This document shows positions 53,514 to 62,161 of a DNA stretch of 64,000 bases, one piece after another. Both the position numbers and the translations under genes were made by a program. The stretch spans positions 3,906,001-3,970,000 of the forward strand of contig NZ_CP107008.1 of NCBI RefSeq assembly GCF_025725685.1, read 5' to 3'. Numbering within the stretch: position 1 is the stretch's first letter; each line of letters starts with the position of its first letter. The notes beneath the pieces were generated by a model. That model had not been told where the DNA came from. It searched no databases and saw nothing but the letters and a program-made list of their open reading frames with translations. This stretch comes from Halomonas sp. M4R1S46 (GTDB taxonomy: Bacteria > Pseudomonadota > Gammaproteobacteria > Pseudomonadales > Halomonadaceae).

Positions 53514-54482
53514 TCACAGGTTCTGGATGGCGTCGAACAGCTCGCGCTGTTCCTCGTCGAGCGCCTCCAGCACGGCCGGGCGCGCCTTCTCGATGAAGGC
53601 CTCGGTATCGACCTCGACGAACTCCATGCCGCGCTCCTGCAGGCTCTGGCGCAGGCGCTCCTGATCCTCGGCGAACAGCTCGGCCTCGTAGGCCTGCATC
53701 TCCTGGGCCGCATCGCGGACCACCTGCTGCAGCTCCTCGGGCATGGCCTCGAGCTTGTTCCTGCCGATCACCACGTAGATCCAGCTGCGCACGTGGCCGG
53801 TGAGGTTCACGTAATCCTGCACCTCGTAGAAGCTGGCGCTCTCGATCAGGCTCAGCGGGTTCTCCTGGGCCTCGATGGTGCTCTGCTGCAGCGCGGTGAA
53901 CACCTCGCTGAAGGCCATCGGGGTGGGCCGCGCGCCCAGCGCCTCCCAGGTATCGACGAACAGCGGCACGTTGGGCACCCGCAGGCGAATGCCGTCCAGC
54001 TCGTCGGGCGAGGCGATGGGCCGGTTGCTGGTCAGGTGACGCGGGCCGCGCTCGAACCAGGCCAGCGGCACCAGGTTGGCACGCTCGGTGATCTGGGCCT
54101 CGATCTGGTCGCCGATCTCGCCCTCCACGGCCTGCTCCAGGTGCGCGGAATCGCGGAAGGCGTAGGGCACGGCCATCATGGCCGCCTTGGGCGCCCAGTT
54201 CTGCAGGCTCTCCCCGGTGATGGTCATGTCGGCGGTGCCCAGCTGGATGCTGTTGATGACATCCATCTCGGCGCCGAGCTGCTCGTTGGGGTAGACCTGC
54301 ACCTCGATCCGCCCCTCGGAGTTCTCCTCGACCACTTCCTTGAACTTGACGGCGGCCTGATGCCAGACGTGCTGCTCGTTGGCCAGATGGCCGAACTTCA
54401 GGGTGTAGTCGGCGGCCAGGCCGGCCTGGCTGCCGAGGATGGCGGCGCCCAGGACGGCGCTGGTCACGAGTCGTTTGATCAT
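53514..54482 (-). CDS. dctP: TRAP transporter solute receptor, DctP family
   Basis: 322-residue periplasmic receptor. The signal peptide is about 1-23 (MIKRLVTSAVLGAAILGSQA, then GLAA-DY). The mature part starts YTLKFGHLANEQHVWHQAA. The substrate-binding arginine is in DGIRLRVPNVPLFVDTWEALG, followed by FSEVFTALQQSTIEAQENPL. The ATG at 54482 has AGGAGA eight bases upstream and is preferred over a start six codons earlier. The ligand is probably a hexuronate or aldonate (context). Confidence 0.94.
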   Translation of the reverse strand: MIKRLVTSAVLGAAILGSQAGLAADYTLKFGHLANEQHVWHQAAVKFKEVVEENSEGRIEVQVYPNEQLGAEMDVINSIQLGTADMTITGESLQNWAPKAAMMAVPYAFRDSAHLEQAVEGEIGDQIEAQITERANLVPLAWFERGPRHLTSNRPIASPDELDGIRLRVPNVPLFVDTWEALGARPTPMAFSEVFTALQQSTIEAQENPLSLIESASFYEVQDYVNLTGHVRSWIYVVIGRNKLEAMPEELQQVVRDAAQEMQAYEAELFAEDQERLRQSLQERGMEFVEVDTEAFIEKARPAVLEALDEEQRELFDAIQNL

Positions 54483-54550
54483 GGCGTTGTCTCCTGGCAC
54501 TTGCGGTTGTGGGTTGTTGGTGGCGTGCGGACTACGTGCGTGAATGGCCG

Positions 54551-55573
54551 TCAGGCACCGATCTGGATCAGCACCTTGCGGGCCCTTTCGGGATGGTGAT
54601 CGATCATCTCGATGGCACCGGGCATGTCATCGAAGGGCAGGCGATGGCTGACCAGCGCCAGCGGGTCGAGCCGCCCGGACGCCATCAACTCGATCACCTC
54701 CGGAAACTTGCGGTTGTTGAGCCGCGAGCCGACCAGGGTCAGCTCCTTCTTGATCACCTCCAGCTGCACCAGGTCGCTGGGGGTGGGATTGAAGCCGAGC
54801 AGGCCGATGCGCCCCGCCGGCGAGGCCATGCGCAGCATCTGCGGCAGCAGGGCCGGCACACAGGCGGCATCGGCGATCAACGGCATGCCTTCGCCACCAG
54901 TCAGCGCCGCGACCTCGGCCTCGACGTCCTGCTGTGCCCCGTTGAGGGTGCGGGTGGCGCCCAGCTCCCGGGCGGTGGCCAGGCGGGTGTCGATGACGTC
55001 GCTGACGGTGATGTCCTCGATGCCCTGGGCGCGGGCCACCTGCAGGATGGTCAGGCCGATCACCCCGGCGCCGAGGATCAGCAGGCGATCACCGGGATGG
55101 GGCTGCATGCGTCCCAGCACGTTGGCGGCGATGGTATAGGGCTCCACCAGCGCCGCGGCGTCCAGCCCCAGGTTCTCGGGCAGGCGATGGACGTTGCCGG
55201 CCGGCACGTTGACCCGCTCCTCGAAGCCACCGTTGCGGTGCACGCCGATCACCTCCAGCGCGGTGCAGACGTTGGGGCGACCGATGCGGCAGGGATAGCA
55301 GTGGCCGCAGCTGATCACCGGGTCGATGCACACCCGATCGCCGACGGCGAGGTCCTCGACGCCCTCGCCCACGGCCTCGACCAGGCCGGCGAACTCATGC
55401 CCGGTGATCCGCGGGAAGCGCACGAAGGCGTTGTCGCCATGGATGATGTGCATGTCCGAGCCGCAGATCCCGGCGAAGGCCACCCTCACCAGCACCTCCC
55501 CGGGGGCGGCGTCGGGAACCTCGGTGTCGACCAGGCGGTAGTCCTGGGGCGCGTTTACCTGAAAGGCTTTCAT
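54551..55573 (-). CDS. rspB: Zinc-dependent alcohol dehydrogenase, RspB-like
   Basis: 340-residue medium-chain dehydrogenase. The catalytic zinc site is AGICGSDMHI with GHEFAGLVEAVGEGV. The structural zinc cysteines are in CGHCYPCRIGRPNVC. The NAD motif is LILGAGVIGLTILQVA. It resembles E. coli RspB closely throughout and stands next to a ManD/RspA-like gene, as in the rspAB operon. It probably oxidises an aldonate or ketose acid that enters the mannonate route (inference). Confidence 0.88.
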   Translation of the reverse strand: MKAFQVNAPQDYRLVDTEVPDAAPGEVLVRVAFAGICGSDMHIIHGDNAFVRFPRITGHEFAGLVEAVGEGVEDLAVGDRVCIDPVISCGHCYPCRIGRPNVCTALEVIGVHRNGGFEERVNVPAGNVHRLPENLGLDAAALVEPYTIAANVLGRMQPHPGDRLLILGAGVIGLTILQVARAQGIEDITVSDVIDTRLATARELGATRTLNGAQQDVEAEVAALTGGEGMPLIADAACVPALLPQMLRMASPAGRIGLLGFNPTPSDLVQLEVIKKELTLVGSRLNNRKFPEVIELMASGRLDPLALVSHRLPFDDMPGAIEMIDHHPERARKVLIQIGA

Positions 55574-55585
55574 CGGTTCACCTCG

Positions 55586-56797
55586 TTACCAGTGCCACAG
55601 GGTGCCGTCCTCGAGCCGGTTGACCGGCAGGCTGGCACGGCGATAGGGGTACTTGGCGGCCGCCTCCTCGTCGATGTCGACGCCGTGTCCGGGCGTCTCG
55701 CCGACCAGGAAGTGACCGTCCTCGAAGCGGTAGTCGTGGGGAAAGACCTCATTGGTGACGGCTTCGTGGGGCATGTACTCCTGGATGCCGAAGTTGGGTA
55801 CCCAGGCATCGAAGTGGATCGCCGCCCCGAGGCACACCGGTGACAGGTCGGTGGGGCCGTGGAAGCCGGTGCGCACGTGATAGAGCCCGGCCAGGTCGGC
55901 CAGCCGCCGCAGGTGAGTGATGCCGCCGGCGTGGGTCAGGGTGGCGCGGATGTAGTCGATCCACTGGTTCTCGATCAGCGCCTTGGCGTCGTAGAGGCTG
56001 TTGAAGACCTCGCCTACCGCCAGCGGCGTGGTGGTGTGCTGGCGGATCAGCCGGAAGCTCTCCTGGTTCTCTGCCGGCACGCAGTCCTCCAGCCAGAACA
56101 GGTGGAAGGGCTCGACCTCCTTGCCCAGCCGTGCCGCCTCGATGGGCGTCAGCCGGTGGTGGACGTCGTGCAGCACGTGCAGGTCGTCGCCGAAGCGCTC
56201 GCGCACGGCGGCGAACAGCCTGGGCGCGTGGTTGAGGTACTTGGCGGTGTTCCAGACATGCTCGGCCGGCAGCTCGGCGTCGGCGGGCTCGTAGCGCTCG
56301 CCGGGCTTCTTGGCCACGCCGTAGATGCTGGCGATGCCCGGCACCCCGGCCTGCACCCGCACCGCGCGGTAGCCTTCCTCGACATGCCGGGCGACCTCGT
56401 CGAGGCAGGCCTCGATGTCCTTGCCGGTGGCGTGGCCATAGACCATCACGCGCTCGCGGCTCTTGCCGCCCAGCAACTGGTACAACGGCATGCCGGCGGC
56501 CTTGGCCTTGATGTCCCACAGCGCCATGTCGACGGCACCGATGGCGCTCATGGTCACCGGCCCCCGCCGCCAGTAGGCGCCGCGGTAGAGGTAGTGCCAG
56601 ATGTCCTCGATGCGCTGCGGGTCGCGGCCGATCAGGGCGGGAATCACGTGTTCCTCGAGGTAGGCGACCACCGCCTGTTCGCGACCATTGAGGGTGGCAT
56701 CGCCGATGCCGTAGATGCCCTCGTCGGTGACGATCTTGAGGGTGACGAAGTTGCGCCCCGGCGCGGTGACGATGGTATAGGCCCGTTCGATCTTCAT
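55586..56797 (-). CDS. manD: D-mannonate dehydratase, ManD/RspA enolase-superfamily type
   Basis: 403-residue enolase-superfamily acid-sugar dehydratase. It starts MKIERAYTIVTAPGRNFVTL. Metal ligands are in the barrel (HDVHHRLTP, LEDCVPAENQ, AVGEVFNS) and the C-terminal HFLVGETPGHGVDID. The ManD-type loop with VQAGVPGIASIYGVAKKPGE is present. High-activity ManDs make KDG from mannonate; lower-activity ones serve other sugars. The start overlaps the gntR stop by four bases (ATGA). Confidence 0.92.
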   Translation of the reverse strand: MKIERAYTIVTAPGRNFVTLKIVTDEGIYGIGDATLNGREQAVVAYLEEHVIPALIGRDPQRIEDIWHYLYRGAYWRRGPVTMSAIGAVDMALWDIKAKAAGMPLYQLLGGKSRERVMVYGHATGKDIEACLDEVARHVEEGYRAVRVQAGVPGIASIYGVAKKPGERYEPADAELPAEHVWNTAKYLNHAPRLFAAVRERFGDDLHVLHDVHHRLTPIEAARLGKEVEPFHLFWLEDCVPAENQESFRLIRQHTTTPLAVGEVFNSLYDAKALIENQWIDYIRATLTHAGGITHLRRLADLAGLYHVRTGFHGPTDLSPVCLGAAIHFDAWVPNFGIQEYMPHEAVTNEVFPHDYRFEDGHFLVGETPGHGVDIDEEAAAKYPYRRASLPVNRLEDGTLWHW

Positions 56798-57540
56798 GCC
56801 TCGGCCTCCTCGGCGAGCGATGGTGTCTGGGGTGTCTGGAACATCTCGGGGAAGCGGCGCACCAGCTCGGGCAGCGACTGCAGGATCTCGCATTGGTGGA
56901 CGCGCATGGCCTCCGCCGCCGCCTCGACGTCGCGCCGCTCAATGGCATCGACGATGGCCACGTGCTGCTCGATCAGCTTGTCGATGGGGGTGCTCGACGG
57001 GATGCTCAGGTAGCGCACGCGATCGAGCTGCGCCTTGACCTCCTCGGTCACCTTCCAGGCGGTCTGCTGGCCGATGCCCAGTGAGAGGGTGCGATGGAAG
57101 GCCTCGTCGAGCAGGAAGAAGCGGTCGTGGTCGGCCGGCTCGATGCAGCGACGCTGGCGCTCGATCAGCTCACGAAGATCGGCGAGCACCGGCTTCCCCA
57201 GCCCGCGGGTCGCAGCCTCGCGGGCCACGGCCACCTCCACCGCCTCGCGCACGAAGCGCGCCTCGAGCACCGCCTGCTGCGAGATCTTGACCACGAAGGT
57301 GCCGCGCTGCGGCCGCACCTCGACCAGCCCCGCCTCCGACAGCCGAATGAAGGCCTCGCGGACCGGCTGACGGCTCACCGAGAAGGTGTCGGCGAGCTCC
57401 TTTTCCGACAGCGCCTGCCCCGGCGCCAGCACCATGCGGATGATCGACTGGCGCAGCACCTGATAGAGCCGCTGGCGCACCGAGTCGCTCTCGCGGGTGT
57501 CCTGCCATAGCGTTTGCAATGTCGCGTTCATGTGTTTCAC
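56794..57540 (-). CDS. GntR family regulator, FadR subfamily (FCD domain)
   Basis: 248 residues. Winged helix-turn-helix at about 22-90 (RLYQVLRQSIIRMVLAPGQ, ELADTFSVSRQPVREAFIRL, VRPQRGTFV). The FCD ligand domain (about 95-230) has metal-binding positions around ARFVREAVEV and DEAFHRTL. Similar regulators (UxuR, ExuR, RspR/YdfH) control hexuronate and rspAB operons. First gene of the minus-strand operon, so it likely regulates its own transcription. Confidence 0.92.
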   Translation of the reverse strand: MKHMNATLQTLWQDTRESDSVRQRLYQVLRQSIIRMVLAPGQALSEKELADTFSVSRQPVREAFIRLSEAGLVEVRPQRGTFVVKISQQAVLEARFVREAVEVAVAREAATRGLGKPVLADLRELIERQRRCIEPADHDRFFLLDEAFHRTLSLGIGQQTAWKVTEEVKAQLDRVRYLSIPSSTPIDKLIEQHVAIVDAIERRDVEAAAEAMRVHQCEILQSLPELVRRFPEMFQTPQTPSLAEEAEA

Positions 57541-57586
57541 CCCGATCTGTCGACGTGGCCTCTGGCCGACGCCTCTCTGATATGAC

Positions 57587-57602
57587 TAGTATGGTAGTAT
57601 GG
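57587..57602. promoter_or_regulatory. Candidate GntR operator: tandem TAGTATGG repeats
   Basis: TAGTATGGTAGTATGG, two perfect 8-bp direct repeats in the 125-bp region between divergent gntR and the alpha-hydroxyacid oxidase gene. It is AT-richer than its surroundings. A direct rather than inverted repeat is less usual for FadR-type regulators, so the assignment is weak. Confidence 0.4.
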
Positions 57603-57665
57603 CATGGAAACAGAAAGCGCCCTCGCCTTAGACTTTGGTGGGATGACCATCGCTTGGAGGCTCAT

Positions 57666-58847
57666 ATGAAACGCCGCCCCTATGCCGGCACCGACCACCG
57701 CCGGGCACTCAACATCGCCGACCTGGCCCGCATCGCACGACGCCGGCTGCCCAATTTCGTGTTCGAGTACCTCGAGGGCGGCGCCGACGACGAGCGGACG
57801 CTGCGTCGCAACCGCGAGGTCTTCGACGACTACCTGTTCGAGCCCCGTACCCTGACCCGGGTCGGCCGCCGGGATCTCTCGACCACGCTGCTGGGCCAGC
57901 GCCATGCCCTGCCCCTGGTCATCGGGCCCACCGGCTACAACGGCATGCTGACCCGCCACGGCGACCTCAAGCTGGCGGCGGCGGCCTCCGGCGCGAACAT
58001 CCCCTTCGTGCTCAGCAATGTCGCCACGACCGCCCTGGAGGACATCGCCGCCGTCGAGGGGCTCAATGCCTGGATGCAGATCTACTTCTATCGCGATCGC
58101 GACTACGTCCGGCAACTGGTGGACCGCTGCCAGGCAGCCGGCTACGAGACCCTGGTGGTCACCACCGACAGCGCCATCTACGGCAATCGCGAGTGGGACC
58201 TGCGCAACTTCCGCAAGCCCATGCAGCCGACCCTGCGCAACCTGCTGCACCTGCTGACACGGCCAGGCTGGATCGCCGATGTGCTGATTCCCGACGGCAT
58301 GCCGACCTTCAAGAACCTGGGCGACCTGCTGCCGCCCGGCAAGCAGAGCGTGCAGGGGGCCTCGGCGGTGATCGGCCAGCAGCTGGATCCGACCCTCGAC
58401 TGGGACGACATCGCCTGGCTGCGCGACCGCTGGCCTGGCAAGCTGATCGTCAAGGGCATCCTGTCGCCTGCCGAGGCCGAGCGGGCCGCCGCGCTCGGCG
58501 TGGATGCGGTGGTGCTCTCCAACCACGGCGGACGCCAGCTCGATCATGCGCGCTCGCCGTTCGAGGTGCTGCCCGAGGCCAGGCAGCGCGTCGGCCAGCG
58601 CTGCCAGCTGTTCGTCGACAGCGGCTATCGGCGGGGAACGGAGGTCGTCAAGGCGCTGGCGCTGGGCGCCGATGCGGTCTGGCTCGGGCGTGCCACTCTC
58701 TATGGACTGGCCGCGGGCGGGCAAGCGGGCGTCGAGCACGCCCTGGGGATCCTGCAACGGGAAATCGACCGCACGATCGGCCTGCTGGGGGTCGACCGGA
58801 TCTCCGACCTGGAGGCGAGCGCCCTGGTGAGCCGCCACCGCGGCTAG
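57666..58847 (+). CDS. FMN-dependent alpha-hydroxyacid oxidase/dehydrogenase
   Basis: 393-residue member of the glycolate oxidase/LldD/mandelate dehydrogenase family, which oxidises alpha-hydroxy acids with FMN. FMN-binding and catalytic motifs are PTGYNGMLTRHGD, the active-site stretch VVLSNHGGRQLDHA and DSGYRRGTEVVKALALGADAV. It starts MKRRPYAGTDHRR at an ATG after TTGGAGG. It is divergent from gntR, so it could belong to the same regulon. L-lactate is one possible substrate among several. Confidence 0.9.
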   Translation: MKRRPYAGTDHRRALNIADLARIARRRLPNFVFEYLEGGADDERTLRRNREVFDDYLFEPRTLTRVGRRDLSTTLLGQRHALPLVIGPTGYNGMLTRHGDLKLAAAASGANIPFVLSNVATTALEDIAAVEGLNAWMQIYFYRDRDYVRQLVDRCQAAGYETLVVTTDSAIYGNREWDLRNFRKPMQPTLRNLLHLLTRPGWIADVLIPDGMPTFKNLGDLLPPGKQSVQGASAVIGQQLDPTLDWDDIAWLRDRWPGKLIVKGILSPAEAERAAALGVDAVVLSNHGGRQLDHARSPFEVLPEARQRVGQRCQLFVDSGYRRGTEVVKALALGADAVWLGRATLYGLAAGGQAGVEHALGILQREIDRTIGLLGVDRISDLEASALVSRHRG

Positions 58848-58872
58848 CGGGCTTCCAGGCCTCCTGCTGGCC

Positions 58873-58919
58873 ATGAACGCACGGGCCCACCCCTGGCGGG
58901 ATGGGCCTGTGCGTTCATG
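58873..58919. terminator. Bidirectional terminator between oxidase and APC permease genes
   Basis: ATGAACGCACGGGCCCA pairs with TGGGCCTGTGCGTTCAT around a short GC-rich loop, between convergent genes. Confidence 0.75.
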
Positions 58920-58934
58920 TCAGCGTGACTTGCC

Positions 58935-60341
58935 TCAGGTCGGCAGCGCCGGCTCCGCGGCGAGCCGACGGCGGCGCTGCTGCCGCCGTCCAAGGCCGAT
59001 CATGACCTCGCCGATCGCCAGGGCCAGCAGCACGCCGGCGAGGATCTTGCCCGCGTAGTCCCAGTCCATCGGCTCGCCGGGAGTCACCACGAACAGCACG
59101 ATGCCGGCGACCACGTGCAGCCCCACCACGGCAGCCCACAGGCAGGCCAGGCGGTTGCCCAGCGGCAGGCGGAAGGGCCGCGGCGCGTCGCTGCTTAGCC
59201 GCAGCTTGATGAAGGCCAGACTCATCAGCACGTAGGGCATCATGAAGATCATCGCGAAGATCGACAGCAGGGTCCAGAACAGGCCCTCGGCGGTGTCGGC
59301 CACCAGGCCATAGACCAGCATCACCAGGATGCTCACCGTGGAGGCGAGCAGCGCCGAGCCCACCGGGGTGTCGTGGCGCGGGTGCACGATGCCGAACACC
59401 GGGGGGAACTCGCCGGCGTGGGCGGCCTCTACCGCGGCCCGGTTGGTGCCCATGCTCCAGGTCACCATGTTGGTGAAGAAGGTGAAGAGCACGAAGCCGC
59501 CCACCAGGTTGGCGAGCCACCCGCCCCAGCCCTCGTGGCCGTACATGTTGAACAGCGACTCGGCGAAGATGGTGGTGACGTCGGTCTGGTCGGTGGGCAC
59601 CGCGGCCAGCACCCCGATGGTGCCCAGCACGTTGAAGACGGCGATCAACAGCCCCGAGGCCAGCACCGCCCGGGGGATGTCGCGGCGCGGCGCGACCATC
59701 TCGGCGGCGCTGCAGCAGGCCAGCTCCGTGCCCATGATGCCGTAGACCATCACCCCCAGGGCGGCGATGGCCGCCGGCGAGGACGGCACGATCCCATCCA
59801 GGGTGAAGGGGTTGGCGAAACCCTCGTTGAACCCGTAGCGCAGGCCGCCCACCAGCAGCACCAGCACCGAGATCAGCTTCAGCACCGCCCCCAGGTTGGG
59901 CAGCCACTTGCCGATGCGCAGGCTCGCGCTGGTGCACAGCGAGGTCACCAGCGCCAGGCTGCAGCCGATGAAGATCTGCAGCCACAGGCTCATGCCGGGG
60001 AAATAGAAAGCGCTGAGCATGCTGGCGAACAGGATGTAGACCGAGGGCATCCACAGGGCGTTGTTGACCCAGTACATCCAGGACACCCTGGCGCCCCAGC
60101 GAAAGCCGAAGGCCAGGCGTACCCAGTGATAGACGCCGCCGTTGCTCGGGTAGGCGGTCCCGAGCTCCGAGGTCATCATCGCCATGGGCAGGAACAGCAG
60201 CACCAGCACGTAGGCCCACCAGAACAGGCTGCTCGAGCCCAGCGAGGCGGCCAGGGCGATCTGGTCCATGAACAGCATCGCCGAGACGGTATAGAGGGTG
60301 ACGTCGCGGCAGCGCAGTACCTTATTCTTGTTGACTTCCAT
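58935..60341 (-). CDS. APC-superfamily amino acid permease
   Basis: 468-residue inner-membrane transporter with about twelve hydrophobic segments. TM1 contains TLYTVSAMLFMDQIALAASLG, with a start unlike the usual GIG motif. YPSNGGVYHWVRLAFG is the typical following loop. It ends in an arginine-rich tail. I chose the ATG at 60341 (MEVNKNKVLRCRD), preceded by GGAG. It lies downstream of the aminotransferase, so it may import an amino acid or polyamine for that enzyme. Confidence 0.9.
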   Translation of the reverse strand: MEVNKNKVLRCRDVTLYTVSAMLFMDQIALAASLGSSSLFWWAYVLVLLFLPMAMMTSELGTAYPSNGGVYHWVRLAFGFRWGARVSWMYWVNNALWMPSVYILFASMLSAFYFPGMSLWLQIFIGCSLALVTSLCTSASLRIGKWLPNLGAVLKLISVLVLLVGGLRYGFNEGFANPFTLDGIVPSSPAAIAALGVMVYGIMGTELACCSAAEMVAPRRDIPRAVLASGLLIAVFNVLGTIGVLAAVPTDQTDVTTIFAESLFNMYGHEGWGGWLANLVGGFVLFTFFTNMVTWSMGTNRAAVEAAHAGEFPPVFGIVHPRHDTPVGSALLASTVSILVMLVYGLVADTAEGLFWTLLSIFAMIFMMPYVLMSLAFIKLRLSSDAPRPFRLPLGNRLACLWAAVVGLHVVAGIVLFVVTPGEPMDWDYAGKILAGVLLALAIGEVMIGLGRRQQRRRRLAAEPALPT

Positions 60342-60421
60342 CAGAAAGACTCCAGCCAGGAGGAAATGCAGCGTGGCGGGCGCCGGGCCGGCGCACGACA
60401 CGCGAGATGGGCAGGGACGAG

Positions 60422-60455
60422 GGGCCCGCGCGGCCTGGCGCCGCGCGAGCGGGCC
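60422..60455 (-). other. Stem-loop between aminotransferase and permease genes
   Basis: An imperfect GC-rich inverted repeat (GGCCCGC ... GCGGGCC) directly after the aminotransferase stop, without a T-run. The rest of the gap (60342-60421) shows nothing recognisable. Confidence 0.45.
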
Positions 60456-61868
60456 TCACCAGTGCCCGGCAGTGCGCAGGTCCTCGACGGTCTCGAGGAT
60501 GCTGTCGCGCAGCACGTCGACGATGACGTCGACCTCCTGGTGGGTCAGGGTCACGGCGGGAGACATGACGTTGAGGTGCACGATCGGCCGCACCAGCAGG
60601 CCGCGCTTCTCGGCGCGCAGGTGCACCCATTCACCGATGTTGAGTTCCTCGGGGAACAGCTCGCGGGAGGCCTTGTCGGCGACGAATTCCACGCAGGCCA
60701 TGAAGCGCTTCGCGCGCACCTCGCCGACGATCGGCAGCTCGGCCAGGGTGGCCAGGCGCTCCTCGAAGTAGCGCCCCACCTCGCGGGCTCGGGGCAGCAG
60801 CGCCTCACGCTCGATGATCTCGATGTTCTTCAGCGCCGCGGCGCAGGCCACCGGGTGGCCGGAGTAGGTGAAGCCGTGGCTGAAGCAGCGCCCGGTACCG
60901 GGCTCGGCGATCACCTCCCACAGCCGCTCGGAGAAGATGCAGGCACCCAGCGGCTGATAGCCGGAGGTCAGGCCCTTGGCGGTGGTGATGATGTCCGGCA
61001 CCACGCCGAACTCGTCCTCGGAGGCGAAGAAGTGGCCGAGCCGGCCGAAGGAGGTCACCACCTCGTCGGAGATGTAGAGGATGTCGTGGCGCCGGCAGAC
61101 CTCCCACATGCGGCGGTGATAACCCTCGGGGGGAATGATCACGCCGCCGGAGCCCATGATCGGCTCGGCCAGGAAGGCGCCGATGCGCTCCGCGCCGACC
61201 TCGGCGATCCTGGCCTCGAACTCCGCGACCAGGGCGTCGAGGAACGCGGCCTCGCTGCGGCCCCGTGCCTCCCGGTAGGGGTAGGGGCAGCTCAGGTGGT
61301 GAATACCCTCGGAGAGGAAGTCGAACTCCGGCGGGCGGTCGGCCTGCTTGCCGCCCAGCGACATGGTCAGGTAGGTCGAGCCGTGGTAGGCGTTGATGCG
61401 GGTGATGACCTGTTTCTTCTCGGGCTTGCCGCGGCAGTTCTGGTAGTAGTGCACCAGGCGGATGGCGGTATCGACCGCGGTGGAGCCGCCGGTGGTCAGG
61501 AAGACGCGGTTCAGGTCCCCCGGCGCCAGCTCGGCCAGCTTCTCGCTGAGCTCGATGGCGCGGTCGTTGGCCATGTCGGCGAAGGAGTTGGAGTAGGCGA
61601 GGCGACGGGTCTGGTCGGCGATGGCCTCGACCATCTCCTCGCGGCCCAGGCCGATGTTGGTGCACCACATGCCGCCCACGGCATCCAGGTAGCGCTGGCC
61701 CTCGGCGTCCTGGATATGGGCCCCTTCGCCGTCGACGATGGTCAGGGAACCCTGCTCGCGATGGTCATCGAAGACGTGGTAGCCGTGCATGTAGTGCGCC
61801 TTGTCGGCGTCGGTGAGGCGGGCGTTGTCGAGATTGGAAAAACATTTCATTTCGGTGATATTGGTCAT
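60456..61868 (-). CDS. Class III PLP-dependent aminotransferase
   Basis: 470-residue fold-type I aminotransferase similar to putrescine/omega-amino acid:pyruvate transaminases. It has GGMWCTNIGLGREEMVEA, TTGGSTAVDTAIRLVHYYQN, the aspartate that binds the PLP nitrogen in YISDEVVTSFGRLGHFFA, and the PLP lysine in ITTAKGLTSGYQPLGA. The start MTNITEMKCFSN at 61868 follows CAGGATG. With an APC permease next to it, amine or amino acid catabolism is likely. It is divergent from a LuxR-type regulator. Confidence 0.93.
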   Translation of the reverse strand: MTNITEMKCFSNLDNARLTDADKAHYMHGYHVFDDHREQGSLTIVDGEGAHIQDAEGQRYLDAVGGMWCTNIGLGREEMVEAIADQTRRLAYSNSFADMANDRAIELSEKLAELAPGDLNRVFLTTGGSTAVDTAIRLVHYYQNCRGKPEKKQVITRINAYHGSTYLTMSLGGKQADRPPEFDFLSEGIHHLSCPYPYREARGRSEAAFLDALVAEFEARIAEVGAERIGAFLAEPIMGSGGVIIPPEGYHRRMWEVCRRHDILYISDEVVTSFGRLGHFFASEDEFGVVPDIITTAKGLTSGYQPLGACIFSERLWEVIAEPGTGRCFSHGFTYSGHPVACAAALKNIEIIEREALLPRAREVGRYFEERLATLAELPIVGEVRAKRFMACVEFVADKASRELFPEELNIGEWVHLRAEKRGLLVRPIVHLNVMSPAVTLTHQEVDVIVDVLRDSILETVEDLRTAGHW

Positions 61869-61932
61869 ACGCATCCTGACGGCGGCAAGGAGTGGCGGCA
61901 GTATAGGCAGCCCCCCGCCGCCGCCCCCATAC

Positions 61933-61942
61933 CCCAATTGGG
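61933..61942. promoter_or_regulatory. Palindrome in the aminotransferase/LuxR divergent region
   Basis: CCCAATTGGG, a perfect 10-bp palindrome, 65 bp from the aminotransferase start and next to the LuxR-type gene. It is a possible regulator site; evidence is only position and symmetry. Confidence 0.4.
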
Positions 61943-62161
61943 TGGGTGTGAGCGCCCCGCGCCCATGCCCCGCCCCGGAGGCCGACCATCGCGACGCCAT
62001 CGCCCCGCACCCCCGACACGCCCCCGCCGGACCTATCGCTCGCCGCGCTCGAAGGCTGGCACCTCGCCCTGGCCGAGGCCCATGCCAGGTGCCGCCGGCC
62101 GGGCTTCACCGAGGCCCTGATCGCGGCCATCGACAGCCTGGTACCCACCGAATCGGCCCTG

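Noticed and set aside
59373..62120. 915-codon open frame on the plus strand opposite the APC permease and aminotransferase
   Set aside because: Antisense to two clear genes, low-complexity composition, and no recognisable motif.
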